DNA of 64,000 bases from Candidatus Amarobacter glycogenicus (GTDB lineage Bacteria; Chloroflexota; Dehalococcoidia; Tepidiformales; Tepidiformaceae), in contig JADJZF010000006.1 of assembly GCA_016719395.1 (NCBI GenBank), forward strand, positions 1 to 64,000, written 5' to 3'. The number at the start of each line of letters is the position of its first letter. Within the stretch, counting starts at the first letter, position 1. This document shows positions 9,385 to 27,991 of the stretch, piece by piece. The translations under genes were made by a program, and so were the position numbers. The notes beneath the pieces were generated by a model, which did not search any database, was not told the DNA's origin, and worked only from the letters and a program-made list of their open reading frames with translations.

Positions 9385-10524
9385 ATGGCCAAAGCCGACC
9401 CCTTCCTTTCAGACATCGAGCGCTATCAACGCAACTTGCGAGAGGAAGTCGATGGGGCGGCCCTCTACCGGCTGCTCGCCGGAGCGGAGAAGGATCCCCA
9501 CCTCCGAGAGCTCTACTCTCGACTGGCCGCAAGCGAAGACCGCCACGGCGCGCTCTGGGCCGACCGACTGCGTTCGGCCGGTGTCGAAGTGCCGAACTAC
9601 AAGCCCTCGTTGCGGGTGAAGACCCTCGGCTGGATTGCGCGCCGCTTCGGTACCAGCGTTGTCAGCCCGATCGTCACGCGCATGGAGATGGCAGCGACGG
9701 CGGTGTACGACGACCAGCCCGAAGCCGTCGAAGCGAACCTCCCGGCCGACGAGCGGTCGCACGCGCGGCTCTTTCGCGAAATCAGCCGGAACGGGACGGG
9801 CAGCCGGGGTGACGTTGATATCGCCCGGATCGAGGGCAGGCACCGCTCGGGGAGCGGCAACGCACTTCGTGCCGCAGTTCTCGGGGCAAACGACGGGCTC
9901 GTGTCGAATCTGCTCCTTGTCATGAGCGTCGCGGGTGCGGCTCCGGGCCGCGATTTCGTCCTCCTGGCCGGAGTCGGTGGCCTGCTCGCCGGGGCGATCA
10001 GCATGGCGCTGGGCGAGTGGGTCAGCGTCCGCAGCTCGGCCGAGGCGTTCGCCCGCCAGGTGGCCATCGAACGGGAAGAGCTCGAAGCCAACCCGGAAGA
10101 AGAGGAAGAGGAGCTCGTCCTCATCTACCAGGCGAAGGGACTTGCCGAAGCGGATGCCCGCGCCACGGCGAAGCGCATCCTGGCCACGCCCCAGACGGCG
10201 CTGGACACGCTGGTCCGCGAAGAACTCGGCATGTCCGAATCGGAAGCAGGGAATGCCTGGGTGGCGGCAGGGACGTCGTTCGTGACCTTCGCCCTCGGCG
10301 CCGTCATCCCGATCTTGCCGTGGCTGTTCCTCGGCGGCAGCACGGGCCTTGCCCTGAGCGGTGTGCTGAGCGCCGCCGGTCTGTTCTTCACCGGCGCCGT
10401 AACGACGCTTTTCACCGGCCGGAGCATCCTCTTCTCCGGGACGCGGATGGTCGTTTTCGGCGCGATCGGGGCGACGGTGTCGTTTGCGGTGGGCAGCCTC
10501 ATTGGCGCCGGCACGGGTATCTGA
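9385..10524 (+). CDS. Erythrin-VIT family iron/manganese transporter
   Basis: The 379-residue protein has two parts. Residues about 8-140 are a ferritin-like (erythrin) four-helix domain with metal-ligand patterns REEVDGAALY, SEDRHGALW, MEMAATAVYDD and DERSHARLF. Residues about 155-379 are a VIT1/CCC1 membrane domain beginning ALRAAVLGANDGLVSNLLLVM, with about five membrane helices and an acidic, charged cytoplasmic segment (NPEEEEEELVLIY) between helices 2 and 3. Characterised proteins of this build, such as MbfA of alphaproteobacteria, export iron, with the erythrin domain sensing or delivering metal. Here an efflux or detoxification role is likely. It is monocistronic and convergent with the next gene, only 6 bp away. 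Confidence 0.85.
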   Translation: MAKADPFLSDIERYQRNLREEVDGAALYRLLAGAEKDPHLRELYSRLAASEDRHGALWADRLRSAGVEVPNYKPSLRVKTLGWIARRFGTSVVSPIVTRMEMAATAVYDDQPEAVEANLPADERSHARLFREISRNGTGSRGDVDIARIEGRHRSGSGNALRAAVLGANDGLVSNLLLVMSVAGAAPGRDFVLLAGVGGLLAGAISMALGEWVSVRSSAEAFARQVAIEREELEANPEEEEEELVLIYQAKGLAEADARATAKRILATPQTALDTLVREELGMSESEAGNAWVAAGTSFVTFALGAVIPILPWLFLGGSTGLALSGVLSAAGLFFTGAVTTLFTGRSILFSGTRMVVFGAIGATVSFAVGSLIGAGTGI

Positions 10525-10530
10525 CCTCCG

Positions 10531-11028
10531 CTAGATCTCGACCTCGATAGTTAATCGGTGTTCCGTCGTCCGGATCGACGTCACGCGATACTCCAGGCCG
10601 CCCGCTAGCGATTCGATGCGGGAAGCCAGCGGGGCCTCGATGGCGTTACGGACTTGTTCGGGGAGCGCGAGCTCTCCCAGCGAGGAATCGACGACCTCAA
10701 GCCGGAGGCTCCCATCGACGATGTTCGGGTTAACGGTGATGGAACTACGAAAGCCCACGCCGAGCCCGCCGACAGCAATGTCGCACTTCACGAGACCGTT
10801 CGAACCGACCGTGACCTCGACGGCGGGTCTCACGCCGAAGCCCGGGAGCGTGGAAAGTTGATTGGCGACGAGGGTGGCCAGGGCCTCTTCGGTCAGGATC
10901 AGGCTGAGGTTGCCGCCGCCTGCGCCATCGGCCTCGCCGGCGCTAAAGTCGGTATCGACCGTGAATGCGAGGACTGCGGCGATCGCGCCGCAAAGGCCGC
11001 CAAGCACGAGAAGAAGCAGCGACTTCAT
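10531..11028 (-). CDS. Secreted or membrane-tethered DUF2993-like protein
   Basis: The 165-residue protein starts with a signal anchor (MKSLLLLVLGGLCGAIAAVLAF). After a Gly-rich linker comes a domain with LTEEALATLV near its start and the pattern of beta strands typical of LmeA/DUF2993-like lipid-binding proteins (KCDIAVGGLGVGF, RLEVVDSSLGELALP, then an amphipathic helix and EYRVTSIRTTEHRLTIEVEI). The family is thought to bind lipids at the cell envelope. Assignment is by overall pattern, not by a diagnostic motif. Confidence 0.55.
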   Translation of the reverse strand: MKSLLLLVLGGLCGAIAAVLAFTVDTDFSAGEADGAGGGNLSLILTEEALATLVANQLSTLPGFGVRPAVEVTVGSNGLVKCDIAVGGLGVGFRSSITVNPNIVDGSLRLEVVDSSLGELALPEQVRNAIEAPLASRIESLAGGLEYRVTSIRTTEHRLTIEVEI

Positions 11029-11077
11029 GGGTGGCCCACCATGCCTTCCGCCACGAAAACAGGCAAACCGCGGGGGT

Positions 11078-11106
11078 TTGCGTCAACGCGCTGAGGCTGG
11101 CATACT
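11078..11106 (+). promoter_or_regulatory. Probable promoter of the 5S rRNA gene
   Basis: TTGCGT (11078-11083), a 17-nt spacer and CATACT (11101-11106) place the expected start of transcription within a base or two of the first base of the 5S gene. The match to the sigma-70 consensus is moderate, but the spacing and position are right. Confidence 0.5.
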
Positions 11107-11112
11107 ACAGAC

Positions 11113-11230
11113 TCTGGTGGCTAGAGCGAGGTGGTCCCACCCGTTCCCATCCCGAACACGGTTAGTGAAACGCCTCAGCGCTGACGATACTGCCCGGGCA
11201 ACTAGGTGGGAAAATAGGCCGCCGCCGGTC
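11113..11230 (+). rRNA. rrf: 5S ribosomal RNA
   Basis: The stretch contains the conserved 5S core (GTCCCACCCGTTCCCATCCC then GAACACG) and the loop-E/helix-IV region (CGATACTGCCC). Its ends CTGGTGGC and GCCGCCGG pair, with G-U wobbles, to close helix I. The length is about 118 nt, as expected. No 16S, 23S or tRNA gene is adjacent: the gene stands alone between a DUF2993-like gene and rpsA, with its own candidate promoter and terminator. Ends are accurate to a few bases. Confidence 0.92.
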
Positions 11231-11239
11231 AAACAAAAG

Positions 11240-11263
11240 AACCGCCCAAACAGGCGGTTTTTT
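11240..11263 (+). terminator. Rho-independent terminator of 5S rRNA
   Basis: AACCGCC (11240-11246) pairs with GGCGGTT (11253-11259) around a 6-nt loop and runs into TTTTTT, a textbook intrinsic terminator just 9 nt after the 5S 3' end. Confidence 0.88.
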
Positions 11264-11396
11264 GGTTTCCGGAAGTGTACTACGGTAACTGTGCAGCCCC
11301 CTTTTGCGTTCCAATAGCGAAGGGACGGGGCGCCCCGGAAGTGACAGAGCTAGCCCGGCCGCCGGTTTGCCTTGCTTTCCCGCAAGGATCGGCGGC

Positions 11397-11405
11397 TGCT
11401 ACAAT
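11397..11405 (+). promoter_or_regulatory. Extended -10 promoter upstream of rpsA
   Basis: TGCTACAAT is an exact extended -10 element (TGn plus TACAAT, one mismatch to TATAAT). No good -35 box lies at 17 bp, which is usual for extended -10 promoters. A start near 11412 would give a leader of about 70 nt before the S1 start codon. Confidence 0.55.
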
Positions 11406-11482
11406 CGATTCCGAGATCCCAATTTCTACCCTGGCCGCACTGTCTCCAGCGAGGCGTGCCGGCCCACCAATCGGAGCCCAAC

Positions 11483-13153
11483 TTGTCAGCAGATACCGCC
11501 CAGCCAGAAACCCCCGCAATCGAAGAGATGGACATGGGGGCGCTCCTCGAAATGGAGGATGCGCAACCGGGTCAGCTTCGCCGCGGCGAAATCGTCGAGG
11601 GGATGGTCATGGGCGCGTCTCCCGATGGCCTGATCGTCGATGTCGGGACCAAGACCGAAGCCGTGATCCCGCAGAGCGAGATGCTCTCCCTCGGTGTCGA
11701 TGGGGCCGCCAAGCTTAAGGCCGGCGACACCGTCAAGGTCATGGTCCTGCAGCCGTCTTCTTCGGAAGGGCATGCCATCGTCTCCCTCGACCGCGCTCGC
11801 GGCGAAGAAGGCTGGGACACCCTTGCGGTCCGCCACGAGTCGGGCGAGATCTTCGATGCCCAGGTGACCGGCCACAACCGTGGCGGCATTCTGGTGAACG
11901 TCGATGGTGTCAACGCGTTCGTGCCGCTTTCGCAAATCGATAGCGTTCGCCGCGACGACCCGGATGCCGCGGGCCAGCTCGCGAACCTCGTTGGCAATTC
12001 CATCCGCCTGAAGGTCATCGAACTCAACCGGAAGCGGAACCGCGTGATCCTCTCGGAGCGTGCCGCCATGGCGGAAGTCCGCAAGGAGCAGAAGGACAAG
12101 GTCCTCGATGAGCTTCAGGAAGGCCAGATCCGCACCGGCCGCGTCTCTTCCATCACCGACTTCGGTGTGTTTGTTGACCTTGGGGGGGCCGATGGACTGG
12201 CCCACATGACTGAGCTCACCTGGGAGCGCGGCAAGAAGGCCAAGGAGCTGTACAACGTCGGCGACGAAGTGCAGGCATACATCCTCAAGATCGACCGCGA
12301 CACCAAGAAGATCTCGCTGTCGCTCAAGCGCGCCCAGCCCGAGAAGTGGGACTCGACCGTCAACCGCTTCGTCATCGGACAGATCCTTATCGGCCGTGTG
12401 ACCAAGTTGATGGCATTCGGCGCGTTCGTGCGCCTCGATGGCCCGGTCGAAGGGCTCATCCACATCTCGGAGCTTTCGAACCGGCGGATTCAACATCCCA
12501 AGGATGTCGTGAAGGAAGGCGATGTGGTGCCGGTCAAGCTGGTGCGGATCGAAAAGGACCGTCATCGCCTCGGCCTCAGCCTCCGCCAGGCGCGGAACGA
12601 CGCGGAAGCGATGGGCTTCCAGTTTGATGCGAATGGCTCCGTGATCGACTATCCGGACGATGTCCGGGAGCAGTTCCAGCTGCCCCCGCGCGATGCTTCC
12701 GTCCCTGTCCGGCGCCAGCCGAAGACGGCCCAGGAAGCGATCGAGCAGGCGGTTTCACGCGACCCCGAACCGATCTCGGCGTTTGCGCACGCATTCGCGC
12801 AGGCGCTCGAAAACGCCGAGGCCGGCAGCGTCGTCGCCGCCACCGTTGTCGATGCATCTGTCGAGGCTCCGGCTGAAGCTGATGCTGAGGCTGCAGGCGC
12901 GGTGGAAGCCGCAGCCGCTACCGCGTTGGTTGAAGATGCCGCGGCGGAAGCAGCAGTTGAAACGCCGCTGGCTGAAGCCGGGGAGCAGGAAACCGTCGCC
13001 GAATCCTCCGATGCGGGGGAGGCTGTGGCCGAAACTCAGGATTCTTCCGAGGCGACGGCGGCAGCGACGGACGCCGAGAATGGAGCCACGGACGGCTCAC
13101 CAGCAGAAGCTGCAGCACCTTCCGAAGGGGAGGAGTCTGCGGACGGCTCGTAG
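11483..13153 (+). CDS. rpsA: 30S ribosomal protein S1-like, four S1 domains
   Basis: Four S1 RNA-binding (OB-fold) domains follow each other at about residues 35-103, 121-189, 209-277 and 294-363, with signatures GEIVEGMVMGASPDGLIVDV, FDAQVTGHNRGGILVNV, GRVSSITDFGVFVDLGGADG and GRVTKLMAFGAFVRLDG. S1 brings mRNA to the small ribosomal subunit. The TTG at 11483 (GGAG at 11473-11476) is the preferred start, giving 556 residues; an ATG at 11528 is possible, and frames further upstream lack family similarity. The last ~115 residues are a low-complexity Ala/Glu-rich acidic tail. Four domains rather than the six of E. coli is usual outside Proteobacteria. clpC follows after 38 nt and may be co-transcribed. 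Confidence 0.9.
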   Translation: MSADTAQPETPAIEEMDMGALLEMEDAQPGQLRRGEIVEGMVMGASPDGLIVDVGTKTEAVIPQSEMLSLGVDGAAKLKAGDTVKVMVLQPSSSEGHAIVSLDRARGEEGWDTLAVRHESGEIFDAQVTGHNRGGILVNVDGVNAFVPLSQIDSVRRDDPDAAGQLANLVGNSIRLKVIELNRKRNRVILSERAAMAEVRKEQKDKVLDELQEGQIRTGRVSSITDFGVFVDLGGADGLAHMTELTWERGKKAKELYNVGDEVQAYILKIDRDTKKISLSLKRAQPEKWDSTVNRFVIGQILIGRVTKLMAFGAFVRLDGPVEGLIHISELSNRRIQHPKDVVKEGDVVPVKLVRIEKDRHRLGLSLRQARNDAEAMGFQFDANGSVIDYPDDVREQFQLPPRDASVPVRRQPKTAQEAIEQAVSRDPEPISAFAHAFAQALENAEAGSVVAATVVDASVEAPAEADAEAAGAVEAAAATALVEDAAAEAAVETPLAEAGEQETVAESSDAGEAVAETQDSSEATAAATDAENGATDGSPAEAAAPSEGEESADGS

Positions 13154-13191
13154 TCGTTCCCTGGGCGCATCCAGAGGGGTGGGAGAAGCAC

Positions 13192-15669
<2,478 letters not shown>

Positions 15670-15690
15670 CGAGTCCCCGCCCGCCTCACC

Positions 15691-15720
15691 AGCCCGCCCG
15701 GGCCATCGTCCGGGCGGGCT
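15691..15720 (+). terminator. Terminator hairpin after clpC
   Basis: AGCCCGCCCGG (15691-15701) and CCGGGCGGGCT (15710-15720) form an 11-bp perfect stem with an 8-nt loop 21 nt after the clpC stop. It separates clpC from the rpoB promoter. No T-run is seen. Confidence 0.7.
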
Positions 15721-15728
15721 GCCTTCGA

Positions 15729-15757
15729 TTGACGGCGACAGGTGGTTTGACTAACAT
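15729..15757 (+). promoter_or_regulatory. Sigma-70 type promoter of rpoBC
   Basis: TTGACG (15729-15734), a 17-nt spacer and TAACAT (15752-15757) make a strong housekeeping promoter directly after the clpC hairpin. Transcription would start near 15764, leaving a leader of about 98 nt before rpoB. Confidence 0.65.
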
Positions 15758-15861
15758 TGTTCTTTGGCTTGCCATGCCCATCGTCTTCCCAGAGCATCGT
15801 TGGCCCGAACCCTATCTCTTCGTGTCCATCGCCCAGTAAGTCCTGAAGGAGTTGCCACAGG

Positions 15862-24150
<8,289 letters not shown>

Positions 24151-24172
24151 CCGGCGTCTCTCGAAAGCACAA

Positions 24173-24204
24173 AGAACGGGCCTCTCGCAAGAGAGGCCCG
24201 TTCT
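24173..24204. terminator. Strong terminator between convergent rpoC and radical SAM gene
   Basis: A 14-bp perfect stem AGAACGGGCCTCTC / GAGAGGCCCGTTCT closes on a GCAA (GNRA) tetraloop 22 nt after rpoC and 28 nt from the end of the convergent minus-strand gene. The symmetry suggests it serves both directions. Confidence 0.85.
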
Positions 24205-24231
24205 GTATTCGAGACGTTTCGGCTGCAGGAC

Positions 24232-26136
24232 CTACACCAGTTCCAGCACTTCCCCTTCGTGATCCTTCGCGCCCCGGCGGAGTTCGGCCAGTTTCCCGAG
24301 CTTCACCACGCAGTCGGCCACGCCCCTGGCGGGGCCGAGGGCATCGAAGCTCTGCATCCCGCAAACATTGCAGGAGCCGTGATGGCAGTCCGGCACGGTC
24401 TTCACGGTTTGGACATCCCGCCATTGGCCGCGCAGGTAGCTCTTGGTCACACCGCAGTCGATGTGGTCCCACGGCAGAGGCTCGTGTGTGTCCCACTCGC
24501 GGTGGGCAAACCAGGCGGCATCCACCCCAACCGTCTCGAAGGCCCGTTCCCAGTGCTCGGCACGGAAGTATTCACCCCAGGCATCAAATTTCGCACCGTT
24601 CTTCCACGCTTCATAGACCGCCTCGCCCACGCGCCGGTCGCCTCGGCTGAGGACCGCCTCGATGAAGCTGTCCCGCGGATCGTTCCAGCTGAACTCGGCG
24701 CCGACTGAACGGCAGCCCTCCCTCAAGCGGAGGTGCTTCGGTTGGAGCTCGTCGCCGGTATCCTGGCGCGCCCACTGGAACGGCGTGTGCGGCTTGGGGA
24801 CAAGGTTGCTGGTGCTCACGCGGACGCGGGCACGGCCCCCAACGTGCTTCCTGCCGATCGCTTTGACCTTCTTCCCCATCTCGATGATGCCGTCGACGTC
24901 GTCCATCGTTTCCGTCGGGAGGCCTACCATGAAGTACATCTTGATGCCGGTCCAGCCGCGTTGAAACGCATTTTCAGCGGCGCCGAGGAGGTCCTCTTCG
25001 CTGACAAGCTTGTTGATCGCGTTACGAAGCCGTTGGCTTCCGGCTTCGGGGGCCAGCGTGAGCGTGTGCTTCTTGCCCTTCGCGACTGCGTTCGCGACAT
25101 CGACTGAGAAGCTGTCGACGCGCGTGCTTGGGATGCCGACCTTCAGGTCGTCGAACGTCGACGTCAGCTGATTGATCATGGGCACGATCTGGCTGTGGTC
25201 GGTGGTGCTCAGCGAGAGGAGGGAGAGCTCGTCGTAGCCGGTGTTGCGCATCAGCTCGCGAGCGGCCTGGACGACTTCTTCGGGACTGCGTTCGCGCGTG
25301 GGGCGGTAGATCATCCCGGCCTGGCAGAAACGGCAGCCCTGTGTGCATCCTCGCTGGATCTCCACCGCCGCGCGGTCGTGGATGGTCTGGAGGAACGGGA
25401 CGATTGGCCGCACCAGGGCTGGCGGCAGCTTCTCGAGGATGCGGCGGGTGATCACGGCCGGGGCCTCAGCAGTCGTCGGTTCGAGAGCGAGGAAGTGGCC
25501 ATCCGCCCCGTAGCGGGCTTCGTAAAATGCGGGGACGTAGACGCCGGGCATTTTCAGGAGGCTGCGCAGCCGTTCCATGCGAGGCGTACCGGCCCGCTTC
25601 CAATCGCGGACAAGATCCGCCAGCTCGATGACCGCGTCTTCGCCTTCACCCAGGAAGAACGCATCGACGAATGGGGACAGCGGCTCCGGGTTGAAACCAC
25701 CGCTGCCACCGGCGATAACCAGCGGGTGCTCGCCGGTCCGATCCCGCGCCCACACCGGGATGCCCGAGAGGTCCAGGATGTTGAGCACGTTCGTGTACGT
25801 CATCTCGTATTGGAGCGTGAAACCGAGGACATCGAAGTCCTTGATCGGGGTGCGCGTTTCGAGGCTCCAGAGCGGAACCTTCTCGCGCCGGATCTCGGCC
25901 TCCATGTCTTCCCAGGGGGCGAACGTCCGCTCGCAGGCGATGTCATCGACCTTGTTCAGGATGTCGTAGAGGATCCCGATGCCCATGTTGGACATCCCGA
26001 TGTCGTAGGCATCGGGATAGGCGAGGGCGATATGGACAGCGGTCTCGCGCCAGTCCTTTGTCACGCTGTTCCATTCGCCGCCCGTGTAGCGGGCGGGCTT
26101 GGAAACGCGCGTCAAGAGCTCATCGATTGTTGGCAT
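24232..26136 (-). CDS. TIGR03960-like radical SAM protein
   Basis: The 634-residue protein begins at the ATG at 26136 (AGGAG 10 nt upstream); the longer open frame before it has no similarity or coding character. An N-terminal B12-binding-like half (AYPDAYDIGMSNMGIGILYD, then IAGGSGGFNPEPL) precedes the radical SAM core with the CTQGCRFC cluster (Cys264, 268, 271) that holds the 4Fe-4S centre, and the EAGSQRLRN and YFMVGLPTE strands follow. The C-terminal third has a further Cys group (DCHHGSCNVCGMQ). The family is widespread, often near ribosome-associated genes, and its substrate is unknown. Confidence 0.85.
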   Translation of the reverse strand: MPTIDELLTRVSKPARYTGGEWNSVTKDWRETAVHIALAYPDAYDIGMSNMGIGILYDILNKVDDIACERTFAPWEDMEAEIRREKVPLWSLETRTPIKDFDVLGFTLQYEMTYTNVLNILDLSGIPVWARDRTGEHPLVIAGGSGGFNPEPLSPFVDAFFLGEGEDAVIELADLVRDWKRAGTPRMERLRSLLKMPGVYVPAFYEARYGADGHFLALEPTTAEAPAVITRRILEKLPPALVRPIVPFLQTIHDRAAVEIQRGCTQGCRFCQAGMIYRPTRERSPEEVVQAARELMRNTGYDELSLLSLSTTDHSQIVPMINQLTSTFDDLKVGIPSTRVDSFSVDVANAVAKGKKHTLTLAPEAGSQRLRNAINKLVSEEDLLGAAENAFQRGWTGIKMYFMVGLPTETMDDVDGIIEMGKKVKAIGRKHVGGRARVRVSTSNLVPKPHTPFQWARQDTGDELQPKHLRLREGCRSVGAEFSWNDPRDSFIEAVLSRGDRRVGEAVYEAWKNGAKFDAWGEYFRAEHWERAFETVGVDAAWFAHREWDTHEPLPWDHIDCGVTKSYLRGQWRDVQTVKTVPDCHHGSCNVCGMQSFDALGPARGVADCVVKLGKLAELRRGAKDHEGEVLELV

Positions 26137-26234
26137 GGTGGTGGTGCTCCTCTCCCGGTCTGCGGCGTGCCGGTACAGGCGAACCTCCATGGTAGCAGGC
26201 CGCGGGTTTGGATTCGCACCGCGGAAGAGCGGCG

Positions 26235-26678
26235 CTACAGGTTCAGCGCCGCCCTGAGTTTCTCCACCTTTCCCTTGTGTGCGCGAGGGACTTCGAGCTC
26301 GAATTCGCTGCCATCGGCGAGGCCGACGACGAGCGGCGCGGTGAGTGCGCCGCCGCCGAGTTCGAACTTCGTAATCTGATCCAGCGGGATGGTCTCGAGC
26401 AGGTCCCCGCATGAAGGCTTCAGCAATCCGGTCTTCTGTTTGAACATCCCGAGGTTGGTCTCGCCGAGGGCGAGCACCATGTAGCCGCTGTGCCCACCCG
26501 GACCCCCGGGGCTCCGCTTCTTCGCGATCGAGTTGGCCGCCGTGGCGCCGAGAGCACCGCCCAACTGCTGAGCCACGCCCGCCGTCATGATCTTCTTGCC
26601 GGTCCCTTTTGTCGAAACCGTCGCGACCATTCGCACCTGTTCGCCCAGCTTCTCCGCTGCCTGTTGTTCCATCCCCAA
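26235..26678 (-). CDS. Small conserved cytosolic protein, unknown function
   Basis: The 147-residue protein has a Gly/Ala-rich amphipathic first half (TAGVAQQLGGALGATAANSI) and a second half of predicted beta strands (YMVLALGETNLGMFK, then IPLDQITKFELGGG) that resembles PH-like or GRAM-type domains of small actinobacterial and chloroflexal proteins. The TTG at 26678 sits 8 nt from GAGGTG and is preferred over the ATG at 26672. It reads in the same direction as the radical SAM gene, 98 nt upstream of that gene's start. Function unknown. Confidence 0.6.
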   Translation of the reverse strand: MGMEQQAAEKLGEQVRMVATVSTKGTGKKIMTAGVAQQLGGALGATAANSIAKKRSPGGPGGHSGYMVLALGETNLGMFKQKTGLLKPSCGDLLETIPLDQITKFELGGGALTAPLVVGLADGSEFELEVPRAHKGKVEKLRAALNL

Positions 26679-26748
26679 GCGGCAATCACCTCGATGTGGT
26701 GGGTCGACGCTACAGCGGAAAGGGCCGCGGTGCTAGGGTGCGGAGACG

Positions 26749-27420
26749 ATGGAGTTCGATGCAGTTGTTGTCGCAGCAGGTTCCTCAACCCGCTTTGGTG
26801 GCCGGGATAAGCTTTCCGCGGACCTCGCCGGGCGGCCCGTGCTGGCATGGTCGTTGGCTGCTTTCGAGGCCACGCCCGGGCTGCATTGCCTGGTCGTGGT
26901 CAGCGCGCCCGACCGCGTCGCTGAGATGACCGAACTGGCCGAGGCCTGGTGCCCCAGGGCGTGTTTCCGCGTGGTCGAAGGTGGCGCTCGCCGCCGCGAC
27001 AGCGTCGAAGCCGGCCTCCGGCAGTGCTCCACGCGTTACGTCGCAATCCATGACGGCGCCCGACCCCTGCTCACGCCCGAACTCCTGGGGCGCGTGCTCA
27101 CTGCGGCCGAAGGCAAACCGGGAGCGATTGCCGCCACCCGGGTGACCGACACGATCAAAGAGGTCTCCGGGAACAGGATCGTCGCACATCCCGACCGGGC
27201 GCGGCTCTGGGCGGCACAAACGCCTCAGGTCGTCCTTCGCCAGGCGTGGCTGGACGCCGCCGCGATGGGTGACAACGACGAAACCGACGACGCGGCGATG
27301 CTCAGCCGGCTCGGTCTCGAATGCGAAGTGGTTGAGGCCGGCGCGGACAATCTGAAAATCACGCGTCCGCTCGACCTGGACGTGGCCGCGGCCCTCCTCC
27401 AGCGCCGAGGCGAACCGTGA
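26749..27420 (+). CDS. ispD: 2-C-methyl-D-erythritol 4-phosphate cytidylyltransferase
   Basis: IspD joins CTP and MEP in the third step of the MEP isoprenoid pathway. The 223-residue protein shows the nucleotide-binding loop AAGSSTRFGG, then DKL, the HDGARPL motif, AAQTPQ and the metal-binding DETDDAAM. Length is normal. Its GTGA stop region overlaps the ispF start, so the two are translationally coupled. Confidence 0.93.
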   Translation: MEFDAVVVAAGSSTRFGGRDKLSADLAGRPVLAWSLAAFEATPGLHCLVVVSAPDRVAEMTELAEAWCPRACFRVVEGGARRRDSVEAGLRQCSTRYVAIHDGARPLLTPELLGRVLTAAEGKPGAIAATRVTDTIKEVSGNRIVAHPDRARLWAAQTPQVVLRQAWLDAAAMGDNDETDDAAMLSRLGLECEVVEAGADNLKITRPLDLDVAAALLQRRGEP

Positions 27421-27422
27421 CC

Positions 27423-27893
27423 ATGCGCGTCGGCATTGGCGAGGACCTTCATCGCGTCGATGACGCACGCCCACTCGTGCTCGGCGGCGTCATCATCGAA
27501 GAAGGCCCGGGCCTCTCGGGCCATAGCGACGCCGATGTCTTGCTGCACGCGATCACCGATGCCGTGCTCGGCGCGGCCTCGCTGGGTGACATTGGCCACT
27601 ACTTCCCGCCGGCGGACCCTCGCTATGCCCACGCCGACTCCGCCGATTTCCTGCGAAAGGCGCTCGAACTCGCTCGCCAGGCGGGCTGGCAGGTCGCCAA
27701 TATCGACTCGACCGTCCGGACCGAACGCCCGAAGCTGGCCTCCTACATTCCCCACATCCGGGAGCGGATCGCCGGGATCGTTGCTATCGATGTGGAGGCG
27801 GTCAGTGTGAAGGCGAAGACCGCCGAGGGGCTCGACGCAATCGGCCGGGGCGAAGCCATGGCTGCGACCGCGGTGGTCTTGCTCGAAAAGTAG
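27423..27893 (+). CDS. ispF: 2-C-methyl-D-erythritol 2,4-cyclodiphosphate synthase
   Basis: IspF performs the cyclisation after IspE in the MEP pathway. The 156-residue protein has the zinc ligands in GEDLHR (Asp, His) and SGHSDADVLLHAITDAVLGAA, plus the closing KAKTAEGLDAIGRGEAM. The ATG at 27423 gives the family's usual MRVGIG start; a GTG at 27417 overlapping the ispD stop is the alternative. IspD and IspF side by side is a common arrangement, sometimes fused. Confidence 0.93.
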   Translation: MRVGIGEDLHRVDDARPLVLGGVIIEEGPGLSGHSDADVLLHAITDAVLGAASLGDIGHYFPPADPRYAHADSADFLRKALELARQAGWQVANIDSTVRTERPKLASYIPHIRERIAGIVAIDVEAVSVKAKTAEGLDAIGRGEAMAATAVVLLEK

Positions 27894-27991
27894 CCGGCTC
27901 GGATGCACTGATGTGAGCGGGACGATGGCGGATTGCCAACATTGGGGCGAGAATCGCTTGTGCCGCGCAAGCACTGGTTTGGAGGCCCCAT

